Source of the DNA: Ectothiorhodospiraceae bacterium
Lineage (GTDB): Bacteria; Pseudomonadota; Gammaproteobacteria; Nitrococcales; Aquisalimonadaceae
Direction of reading: 5' to 3'
Assembly: GCA_020831845.1 (NCBI GenBank)
Contig: JAFIFV010000097.1
Location: 1 to 64,000, forward strand
DNA: 64,000 bases
Shown: piece after piece, positions 55,605 to 64,000 of the stretch
Numbering within the stretch: position 1 is the first letter of the stretch
How the letters are laid out: each line of letters opens with the position of its first letter
Made by a program: the position numbers and the translations under genes
Notes under the pieces: model-generated
Told to the model about the DNA's origin: nothing
The model's database searches: none
Seen by the model: the letters and a program-made list of their open reading frames with translations, nothing else

Positions 55605-55958
55605 TCACCCCTCGCCACGCTCGACAACCACACCCACCGTACGGGCACCGGCCACCGCCCCCGGTTTTGCCACCCGGATGCGCAGCCAGCGAATACCGAA
55701 CTGCTCCTGCAGGGCCGCGGCCAGACGTTCCGCCAGGGTTTCCAGCAAATGAAACCGGCCCTGTTGCACCAGGTCGGTGGTGAAGCGACACACCGCCGTA
55801 TAGTCCAGGGCCTGTGCGAGATCGTCATGCTCGGCGGGGGAACTGGTATCCCAGGCCATCTCCAGATCCAGCACCACCGTCTGGGACAACTCCCGTTCCC
55901 AGTCATAGGTCCCGATGACAGCCTGCACCGACAGGCCTTCGACAAACACGCGATTCAT
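55605..55958 (-). CDS. folB: Dihydroneopterin aldolase
   Basis: A 117-aa enzyme of folate synthesis that cleaves dihydroneopterin. GLSVQAVIGTYDWER matches the family N-terminus, with the catalytic Lys expected in the IRVAKPGAV segment and Glu in LLETLAERLA. ATG 55958 aligns with E. coli FolB; ATG 55976 is also in frame. Divergent from plsY. Confidence 0.93.
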   Translation of the reverse strand: MNRVFVEGLSVQAVIGTYDWERELSQTVVLDLEMAWDTSSPAEHDDLAQALDYTAVCRFTTDLVQQGRFHLLETLAERLAAALQEQFGIRWLRIRVAKPGAVAGARTVGVVVERGEG

Positions 55959-56111
55959 CGACGATACCCGATCCATTGCCCCGATTCGCGCAGATCATAC
56001 CGGGGATAGCCCATACCCGGCCAGGCTTGTGCGGCGCAACAACATTCGACGGTGACCGACGCATGATGCACCGACCTTGACCGGCGCCCTTCGGCACCGT
56101 TCAATACCGCG

Positions 56112-56720
56112 ATGATCATCGACGCCATACTGATATTGCTGGCCTACCTGGTGGGCTCCATCTCCACCGCGGTACTGGTGTGCCGAATGCTCGGCCTGCC
56201 AGACCCGCGAACAGTGGGTTCCGGCAACCCGGGGGCCACCAATGTGCTGCGTCACGGGGGCAGAAAGGCGGCGGGGCTTACCCTGGCCGGGGATTTCCTG
56301 AAGGGGACGGCGCCGGTATTGGTCATCGTCCTGCTAGGCCGCGACGCACCGGTGGTTGCGCTGGCAGGGGTCGCAGCCTTTCTGGGTCATCTGTATCCGG
56401 TGTTCTTCGGCTTCATCGGCGGCAAGGGGGTGGCTACCGGCCTGGGCGTGCTTCTGGCCTGGTCCTGGCCCGGCCTGCTCGCCACCGTCGCCACCTGGCT
56501 GGCCATGGCAGCCCTGTTCCGCTACTCCTCACTGGCGGCGCTGAGCGCCTTTCTGCTGGCGCCACTCTACCTGCTGCTGTTTGGCAACCCGCTCTCTATC
56601 GTGCTGGCGATGGTCTTCATCACAGCGGTCACTTTCTGGCGCCACCGCAGCAACATCCGCAACCTGATTGCCGGCAAGGAAAACAAGATCGGCGTCAAGA
56701 AGCCTTCGGAGCCGGAGTAA
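56112..56720 (+). CDS. plsY: Glycerol-3-phosphate acyltransferase PlsY
   Basis: A 202-aa polytopic membrane enzyme that acylates glycerol-3-phosphate from acyl-phosphate. Conserved cytoplasmic loops GSGNPGATNVLR, GHLYPVFFGFIGGKGVAT and WRHRSNIRNL are all present. Convergent with tsaD, with only 3 bp between the stops. The position beside folB/tsaD is conserved in Gammaproteobacteria. Confidence 0.97.
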   Translation: MIIDAILILLAYLVGSISTAVLVCRMLGLPDPRTVGSGNPGATNVLRHGGRKAAGLTLAGDFLKGTAPVLVIVLLGRDAPVVALAGVAAFLGHLYPVFFGFIGGKGVATGLGVLLAWSWPGLLATVATWLAMAALFRYSSLAALSAFLLAPLYLLLFGNPLSIVLAMVFITAVTFWRHRSNIRNLIAGKENKIGVKKPSEPE

Positions 56721-56723
56721 CCC

Positions 56724-57785
56724 TCAAGGAAGCGCTGATTCATTCCCGCGCTCCGTCAACGTGCCCTCACCCGGGGGACGCAGGCTCTCCAACGGCCAGC
56801 GGGCCACCACGTCGAAGGCATTGCCCGGCAGACGCTCCCCCGCCTGCAAGCGGATGGCGCCGGCCAGCGCCACCATGGCACCGTTATCGGTGCAAAGCTC
56901 CAGCCTTGGGTAGTACACCCGGGCGCCTTCCGCTTCGGCCACATCCCGCAGCCGGGCGCGCAACGCCTTGTTGGCGCCCACGCCACCGGCCACCACCAGC
57001 CCGCGCACACCTGTCTGCTGCAAGGCGCGACGACACTTGATGGCCAGCGTGTCCACCACGGCATCCTGGAATGCGCGGGCGATGTCCGCCTGCGCATCAG
57101 CATGCCCGCCATCCGCCTGCACGGTATTCCTGGTGAAGGTTTTCAGGCCGCTGAAGCTGAAATCCAGCCCCGGGCGGTCCGTCATCGGTCGCGGAAATCG
57201 ATACCGAGCCGGATCCCCACCGGCGGCTGCGCGCTCCAGCGCGGGCCCGCCAGGATACGGAAGCCCCAGCAGCTTGGCGGTCTTGTCGAACGCCTCCCCC
57301 GCCGCATCGTCCAGTGACTGTCCGAGCAGCTTGTAGCGCCCGACGCCGGCCACCTGCACCAACATGGTATGGCCCCCGGAAACCAGCAGTGCGACGAACG
57401 GGAATTCCGGCTGCTCGCTCTCCAGCATCGGGGCGAGCAGGTGGGCTTCCATGTGATGCACGCCCACGGCCGGCAGGCTTCGGGCATAGGCCAGGCTTCG
57501 CGCCACAGCCGCCCCCACCAGCAACGCGCCCACCAGACCCGGGCCACGGGTATAGGCAACGCCGTCCAGATCGGCCACGGTCAGGCCAGCCTGGTCCAGC
57601 ACCTCCTGGGTGAGTGGCAACACCTTGCGCACATGATCCCTGGATGCCAGCTCCGGCACCACGCCACCATATTCGGCATGCATGTGGACTTGACTGTACA
57701 GGGCGTGCGACAGCAGGCCCTGCCGGCTGCAGTAAACCGCCACACCGGTTTCATCGCAGGATGTCTCAATTCCCAGCACGCGCAC
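56724..57785 (-). CDS. tsaD: tRNA N6-adenosine threonylcarbamoyltransferase
   Basis: A 353-aa Kae1/TsaD enzyme that makes t6A37 in ANN-decoding tRNAs. [11 protein letters not shown] start, [10 protein letters not shown] (metal His pair), VSGGHTMLV and CTDNGAMVA are intact. Start is GTG 57785 with GGGAGG eight bases upstream; the frame is open further back through the rpsU region, but no family similarity there. The last codons (about RGNESALP) are encoded by a degenerate end of the dispersed repeat, making the C-terminus slightly long (usual 337-345). Confidence 0.95.
   Translation of the reverse strand: MRVLGIETSCDETGVAVYCSRQGLLSHALYSQVHMHAEYGGVVPELASRDHVRKVLPLTQEVLDQAGLTVADLDGVAYTRGPGLVGALLVGAAVARSLAYARSLPAVGVHHMEAHLLAPMLESEQPEFPFVALLVSGGHTMLVQVAGVGRYKLLGQSLDDAAGEAFDKTAKLLGLPYPGGPALERAAAGGDPARYRFPRPMTDRPGLDFSFSGLKTFTRNTVQADGGHADAQADIARAFQDAVVDTLAIKCRRALQQTGVRGLVVAGGVGANKALRARLRDVAEAEGARVYYPRLELCTDNGAMVALAGAIRLQAGERLPGNAFDVVARWPLESLRPPGEGTLTERGNESALP
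56728..56753. repeat. Copy of the dispersed repeat end inside the tsaD 3' end
   Basis: GGAAGCGCTGATTCATTCCC closely matches the 21-bp end of the 34124-34393 element and continues with CGCGCTC as in the full element. It overlaps the last codons of tsaD, at the junction of two convergent genes. Confidence 0.6.
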
Positions 57786-57855
57786 GTCAGCGACCTCCCA
57801 GGGGGCTCGTAAGCAGTCGCGCAGTCTAACATTCCCTGCCATGCCCACGGCGCAG

Positions 57856-57884
57856 TTGTATTCGACTCCGCACGCGGATAGAAT
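57856..57884 (+). promoter_or_regulatory. Candidate sigma-70 promoter of rpsU-yqeY-dnaG
   Basis: TTGTAT (57856-57861) and TAGAAT (57879-57884) are 17 bp apart, in the rpsU-tsaD divergent gap, about 70 bp before rpsU. Confidence 0.5.
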
Positions 57885-57953
57885 ACCGCGCCCATGTCTG
57901 GAGATTCCGCCTTTTCCGCGGCGGATCACGAAACGAGGAAGGTGTCTAGCTGC

Positions 57954-58169
57954 ATGCCCAACGTCAAGGTTCGAGAAAACGAGCATTTTGAAGTTGCCCT
58001 TCGGCGCTTCAAGCGGTCCTGCGAAAAAGCCGGTGTTCTCTCCGAAATCCGCCGTCGCGAGCATTACGAGAAACCCACCCAGGTCCGCAAGCGCAAGCAG
58101 GCTGCCGCCGTCAAGCGCCACATGAAGCGCATCTCCCGGGAACAGCAGCGCAGCGTTCGCCTCTACTGA
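57954..58169 (+). CDS. rpsU: 30S ribosomal protein S21
   Basis: A 71-aa basic ribosomal protein with the family start [20 protein letters not shown] and the Arg/Lys-rich end. Binds the 30S platform and helps initiation. First gene of the macromolecular-synthesis block rpsU-yqeY-dnaG-rpoD. Divergent from tsaD, a conserved arrangement. ATG 57954 is the conserved start. Confidence 0.98.
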   Translation: MPNVKVRENEHFEVALRRFKRSCEKAGVLSEIRRREHYEKPTQVRKRKQAAAVKRHMKRISREQQRSVRLY

Positions 58170-58185
58170 AGCCTGCTCATCATTC

Positions 58186-58644
58186 ATGAGCGGCTCCGGT
58201 GAACTCAAAACCCGCATCACCGATGCGGTCAAGCAGGCCATGCGTGCCGGCGACAAGCCGCGCGTGGCCACCTTGCGCCTGATTACCGCGGCCATCAAGC
58301 AGCGGGAAGTGGACGAGCGTATCGAACTGGACGATGATCAGATCGTCGCCCTGCTGAGCAAGCAGGTGAAGCAGCGCCAGGAATCCATCCAGCAGTATGA
58401 AACGCACAACCGTAGCGACCTTGCCGACAAGGAGCGTTACGAGATTGGCGTGCTGGAAGAATTTCTGCCCCAGCCGCTGAGCGATGAAGAAGTGGAGGCC
58501 CTGATTCAGGATGCCATCCGCGAGACCGGCGCCAGTGGCATGCAGGACATGGGCAAAGTCATGGGTGTGCTGCGGCCGAAGCTGCAGGGGCGCGCAGACA
58601 TGGGTGCTGCCAGCGCCCGCGTCAAGGCCCTGCTCGGGAGCTGA
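58186..58644 (+). CDS. yqeY: GatB/YqeY-domain protein
   Basis: A 152-aa YqeY-type protein with [34 protein letters not shown] and the C-terminal tail-like [16 protein letters not shown] shared with the GatB tRNA-binding domain. Possible tRNA-linked role, not proven. 16 bp after rpsU and about 110 bp before dnaG; its presence between rpsU and dnaG is common in Gammaproteobacteria. Confidence 0.93.
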   Translation: MSGSGELKTRITDAVKQAMRAGDKPRVATLRLITAAIKQREVDERIELDDDQIVALLSKQVKQRQESIQQYETHNRSDLADKERYEIGVLEEFLPQPLSDEEVEALIQDAIRETGASGMQDMGKVMGVLRPKLQGRADMGAASARVKALLGS

Positions 58645-58756
58645 GCCGGCTGCTACGCCGCCCCTGGTTTTCTGAGATGGGAAGGCAGCAGCGCCGTTTG
58701 CTTCCATCCGGATATGATATCGCCCATCGTATTGCAGTTGTCCTTACGGAGCCGCC

Positions 58757-60505
58757 ATGGCCGGACTCATTCCCCAGCAGTTCATTGACGAGTTGCTGTC
58801 GCGGGCTGATGTCGTGGAGGTCATTGGCGCCCGGCTCGCTCTGAAACGGGCTGGCAGCAACTACCAGGCGCTTTGCCCCTTCCACACCGAGAAGACACCA
58901 TCGTTCACCGTCAGCCCCAGCAAGCAGTTCTACCACTGCTTCGGCTGTGGCGCGCACGGCACGGCGCTGCACTTCCTGATGGAATACGACCGTCTGGAGT
59001 TTCCGGAAGCGGTTGAAACCCTGGCAAGCATGGTCGGACTGGAGGTGCCACGCGAGGCACGCCAGGATCAGACACCGCAAACCCGCGGCCTCCACGAGGT
59101 GCTGAGCGCCGCCGAGCGCACCTATAGAAAGTGGCTGCGCACGCACCCCGACCGGGAGCGCGCCGTGGACTATCTGCGCAAGCGGGGCCTGAGCGGCGAG
59201 ATCGCGGCGCGCTTCGGCATCGGCTTCGCGCCGCCCGGCTGGGACAACCTGCTGAAAGCGATCGGCAAACCGGAGAATCGATCCCAGCTGCTGCAGGCCG
59301 GCATGCTGGCCGAGAAGGACGGCCGGCAATACGACCGTTTCCGCGATCGCATCATGTTCCCCATTCGCGACCGCCGCGGCCGTATCGTCGCCTTCGGCGG
59401 CCGCGTACTGGATAATGGAGAACCCAAGTACCTCAATTCCCCTGAAACACCCGTCTTCCACAAGGGGAGAGAGCTCTACGGACTCTACGAGTGCCTTCAA
59501 GCCGAGCGGCATCCTGCCGACATACTGGTTGTGGAGGGCTACATGGATGTGGTGGCACTGGCACAGCACGGTTTTCCGAATGCCGTGGCAACGTTGGGCA
59601 CCGCAACCACCACACAGCACGTGGAGCGACTGTTCCAGACCACGCGCAACGTGGTGTTCTGCTTCGATGGCGACCGCGCCGGACGGCAGGCCGCCTGGCG
59701 AGCCCTGGAGAACGCGCTGCCGGCCATGCGTGACGAAAGGCAGGCCCGCTTCCTGTTCCTGCCGGATGGCGAGGACCCGGACAGCCTGGTGCGCGCGGAT
59801 CCTGACCGGTTTCGCCGGCTGCTCGACGAAGCGCCACCGTTGTCGGAGTTCCTGTTCCAGGAGCTGGCGCGCAGCGAGGACCTGCGCACGATGGATAGTC
59901 GGGCACGACTGACCGAGCGTGCCGCCCCGCTGCTGGGCAAGGTTCCGCCGGGCGTGCTGCGAGACCTGATGCTGGACGAGCTGGCCCGCGTGGCGCGGGT
60001 GGATCGCCGCCATGTGGATGCCGCCGTGGCTGGCAAGAGCCCGGCCCCGCCGGAGCAGCCACGCACGGGCAAGCTGGCAGGTCGGCCCCAGCGGCGCACG
60101 ACGGTGCGGGTAGCGGTGGCCTTGTTACTGCAGCGACCGGCACTCGCGGCCCATGCGCTGCCCCCGGCCATGATTTGCCGGCTACACTTGCCCGGAGCGG
60201 ATCTTCTTGCGCAACTGATTGAATTTTTGAGAGAGGAACCTCATCTAAGTACCAGCGCCCTGTTGGAACGGTTTCGGGGTTCCGAGCACGAAGGGGCGCT
60301 GTGGAAACTGGCAACCTGGGACCATCTGGTACCGGAAGACGGTTTGGAAAGGGAGTTCGTGGATGCAATGGCGCAGCTGGAAATCTTGCTGGCCCGTCAA
60401 CGCTTGCAATACTTGCAGCAACGACTGGAGCAGGGGGTGCTGACGCCGGAAGAGCACCAGGAGTGGCTGGCACTGTTGCAGGCCAAACGCTCGGAACACG
60501 GATAA
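58757..60505 (+). CDS. dnaG: DNA primase
   Basis: A 582-aa primase. N-terminal zinc-binding domain ([11 protein letters not shown] ... FHCFGCG-type, about 40-65), TOPRIM catalytic core with [11 protein letters not shown] and [10 protein letters not shown] carrying the metal acidic residues, and a C-terminal DnaB-interaction region (about 450-582, Leu/Gln-rich). Makes RNA primers at the replication fork. The length equals that of E. coli DnaG (581). Confidence 0.97.
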   Translation: MAGLIPQQFIDELLSRADVVEVIGARLALKRAGSNYQALCPFHTEKTPSFTVSPSKQFYHCFGCGAHGTALHFLMEYDRLEFPEAVETLASMVGLEVPREARQDQTPQTRGLHEVLSAAERTYRKWLRTHPDRERAVDYLRKRGLSGEIAARFGIGFAPPGWDNLLKAIGKPENRSQLLQAGMLAEKDGRQYDRFRDRIMFPIRDRRGRIVAFGGRVLDNGEPKYLNSPETPVFHKGRELYGLYECLQAERHPADILVVEGYMDVVALAQHGFPNAVATLGTATTTQHVERLFQTTRNVVFCFDGDRAGRQAAWRALENALPAMRDERQARFLFLPDGEDPDSLVRADPDRFRRLLDEAPPLSEFLFQELARSEDLRTMDSRARLTERAAPLLGKVPPGVLRDLMLDELARVARVDRRHVDAAVAGKSPAPPEQPRTGKLAGRPQRRTTVRVAVALLLQRPALAAHALPPAMICRLHLPGADLLAQLIEFLREEPHLSTSALLERFRGSEHEGALWKLATWDHLVPEDGLEREFVDAMAQLEILLARQRLQYLQQRLEQGVLTPEEHQEWLALLQAKRSEHG

Positions 60506-60510
60506 ATCGC

Positions 60511-60538
60511 TGGAACATGACGATTTAGCCGCTATAAT
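60511..60538 (+). promoter_or_regulatory. Candidate promoter in front of rpoD
   Basis: A perfect TATAAT at 60533-60538 with a weak -35 (TGGAAC, 60511-60516, 16-bp spacing) lies in the dnaG-rpoD gap, giving rpoD its own promoter. Confidence 0.5.
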
Positions 60539-60593
60539 GCCCGGTTCACTTTTACCGCGCGCCGTCGCTAAGCCCTTTTTCAGGTTGGTGAGT

Positions 60594-62450
<1,857 letters not shown>

Positions 62451-62475
62451 CGGCGTTCGCGTACTCCAGAACGTA

Positions 62476-62503
62476 AAAAGCCCCGGCAAACGCCGGGGCT
62501 TTT
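62476..62503. terminator. Bidirectional Rho-independent terminator after rpoD
   Basis: A 12-bp perfect stem (AAAAGCCCCGGC at 62476-62487 and GCCGGGGCTTTT at 62492-62503) with a 4-base loop. A-runs and T-runs on both sides let it serve rpoD and the convergent receptor gene. Confidence 0.93.
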
Positions 62504-62526
62504 GCTTTAGGAGCTTATTATGCGGT

Positions 62527-64000
62527 TCAGAAGTCCATGGACATGGACACGAATATGCGCCGCGGCTCGTAGATATTGTTGTACACGTTGCTGTACGCCG
62601 TTGTGTCGGGATCGTTGCGCAGCGGATACGCCCGATAATCGTTGAAGTCCTTGTCGAAGACGTTCAGCACCGCTGTGGTAACCCTGGCGTTACGGGTGAT
62701 GGCGTAGGTGGCACCGAGGTTGAACACGGCAAAGCCGTAGAAATCACCCAGCGCCTCGGAGGCGCCTTGGGCATTACCACCCAACTGTGGCTCGTGGAAG
62801 CTATCCGGCCGGTGACGGCTGCTGACGTACTCACCCTCGACGAAGCTGTTCATCCGCGGGGTGGTCTGCCAGCCCAGGCGGGCATTGATCCGGTGCTTGG
62901 GCACGCCGAACAGAGGGTCGCCCCGGTCAAAGCCCTCGATGTTGCTGCTTCGCACTTCGCTGTCGGTGTAGGTGTAGTTGCCCGAGATGGTCCAGTCCGG
63001 CAGGAACGTGTAGGAGCCGGCCAGCTCGACACCTTGGATGACCGACTCGCCGATGTTGGCGAACTCATCCGTCTCGCCTGCGGCGGCGGTGGGCCGCTCG
63101 ATGCGATCCTTCAGCTCGGTATAGAACACCGTCACCTGGCCGCGGAAATTGCGGCGATTGCTGTAGGCGATGGAGGCCTCGTAGTTGTTGCTGACTTCCG
63201 GCTTCAGGTCGGGGTTGCCGAACAGGGGATCCTGCCCCTGGTTGCCGTAGCCGATGATGCCGTCTTCCAACTGCTCCAGGAACGGAGCACGGTAGCCCCG
63301 TCCGGCACCGCCTTTCACCGTGATACGGTCCGTCGCATTCCAGACCGCATATGCGCGCGGCGTGACCTGGCTGCCGAAGGAGTCGTTGTCCTCGTAACGC
63401 AGACCTGTGGTCAGCGAGAACGTGTTGGTAATGAACCACTCGTCCTCCGCAAATACGCTGACCTGACTGTTGCTGAACGTGCGACGGGGAATGCCGTCCG
63501 TCAACTCCGCATCCAGGTACTGCGCACCGACGGTGACAACGTGATTACCCAGTGGCATCACGAAGTTCGTGTCGACCACGTCCACCTGGCTTTCCAGCCG
63601 CCGGTCGCTATCCAGGCGCGGTGAATTCGGCGGTACCGCGGCGGAGGGAATGAGCCTGCCTGTGGTTTCCGTGCTGTTCCGGTACAGGTCCACATTCCAG
63701 GTGCCGAGCTGGTAGAAGCCAGTGTAGCCCAGCGAGATCTGGTCACGGTTGAATCCAAGCTCATCGTCGTAGCCACGCCCGGAATCGATACGGCCCATCT
63801 GTCCGCGATCATTGTTGTAGGTCTGCTCGGTGATGTCGTAACCGATATAGAATTCGTGGTCCCGTGTCGGCGTGAAGATCAGTTTACCGCCAAGGGTATT
63901 GATGTTCGCACCCACCGGATTCTGCCCCATGGTCCGGTTGTCCACCAGGCTGGGCTCGGTGCCCGTGGGGAAGTTGATACGCGACTCGGCGCGCTCGAAG
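62527..64000 (-). CDS. TonB-dependent outer-membrane receptor, C-terminal part (cut by window edge)
   Basis: At least 490 residues of a TonB-dependent receptor barrel. The frame stays open to the right edge, so the TonB box and plug domain are missing from view. Repeated strand patterns, GLRYEDNDSFGSQVTPRAYAVW, GRGYRAPFLEQLE, NLKPEVSNNYEASIAYSNRR-type GxxLKPE-x(5)-E motif and the terminal RRIFVSMSMDF with final Phe are typical of siderophore/vitamin receptors. The loop EFANIGESVIQGVELAGS is the family's conserved late strand. Ligand cannot be told; it could be driven by the exbB-exbD-tonB system at the left edge. Confidence 0.93.
   Translation of the reverse strand, partial: FERAESRINFPTGTEPSLVDNRTMGQNPVGANINTLGGKLIFTPTRDHEFYIGYDITEQTYNNDRGQMGRIDSGRGYDDELGFNRDQISLGYTGFYQLGTWNVDLYRNSTETTGRLIPSAAVPPNSPRLDSDRRLESQVDVVDTNFVMPLGNHVVTVGAQYLDAELTDGIPRRTFSNSQVSVFAEDEWFITNTFSLTTGLRYEDNDSFGSQVTPRAYAVWNATDRITVKGGAGRGYRAPFLEQLEDGIIGYGNQGQDPLFGNPDLKPEVSNNYEASIAYSNRRNFRGQVTVFYTELKDRIERPTAAAGETDEFANIGESVIQGVELAGSYTFLPDWTISGNYTYTDSEVRSSNIEGFDRGDPLFGVPKHRINARLGWQTTPRMNSFVEGEYVSSRHRPDSFHEPQLGGNAQGASEALGDFYGFAVFNLGATYAITRNARVTTAVLNVFDKDFNDYRAYPLRNDPDTTAYSNVYNNIYEPRRIFVSMSMDF

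Overview
The window is about 62% GC and gene-dense. Its marker genes (the rpsU-yqeY-dnaG-rpoD block, glnE-ilvE, groES-groEL, accB-accC, waaA, hldE, msbA) indicate a Gammaproteobacterium with a Gram-negative envelope. A Chromatiales/Ectothiorhodospiraceae-like lineage is my inference; no rRNA or other decisive marker is present. All functional calls come from motifs and known family features, not from database searches.

Layout. (1) 1-1837, minus: a TonB energy-transduction operon (exbB, two exbD, tonB cut by the edge) with a Fur-box-like site upstream. The second ExbD has Asn where the essential membrane Asp is expected. (2) 2080-11819: a PIMT-family methyltransferase and a rhodanese, then lipopolysaccharide inner-core genes (waaA, a heptosyltransferase, Kdo kinase, hldE), a BcsA-like GT2/PilZ synthase with a BcsS-like partner, and an LpxL-type acyltransferase. 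(3) 11847-36620: a large surface-glycan locus with msbA, four GT4 glycosyltransferases, an O-antigen-ligase-like protein, an FkbM methyltransferase, three small-molecule/LPS-type kinases (one a double-domain protein), a P-loop kinase and nine predicted sulfotransferases. (4) Embedded at 28366-30699: a four-gene minus-strand operon with an Hcp, a YiiX/papain-like amidase, and two tandem paralogous lipoproteins with Asp at +2. It looks like an orphan type VI secretion effector-immunity cassette and is the best candidate here for a new system. (5) 36562-45913: a zinc-finger protein, ilvE, glnE, groEL/groES with a perfect CIRCE operator, cutA, dsbD and a TlpA-like thioredoxin. (6) 46169-58169: aroQ, accB-accC, a YfaZ-like porin, a TauE exporter, an NDUFA9-like reductase, cca, a REC-adenylate cyclase, a MidA-like methyltransferase, folK-folB, plsY and tsaD. 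(7) 57954-62450: rpsU-yqeY-dnaG-rpoD, then a bidirectional terminator and a TonB-dependent receptor cut by the right edge.

How it fits together. Regions 2 and 3 would build, phosphorylate, sulfate, flip and ligate a core-type glycan. Alternating GT4 and sulfotransferase genes suggest a densely sulfated surface polymer. A palindromic repeat (full copy 34124-34393, TIR-like ends) recurs as degenerate short copies at several gene ends, including the 3' end of tsaD. The AT-rich kinase gene at 15086-16054 stands out as probably acquired.
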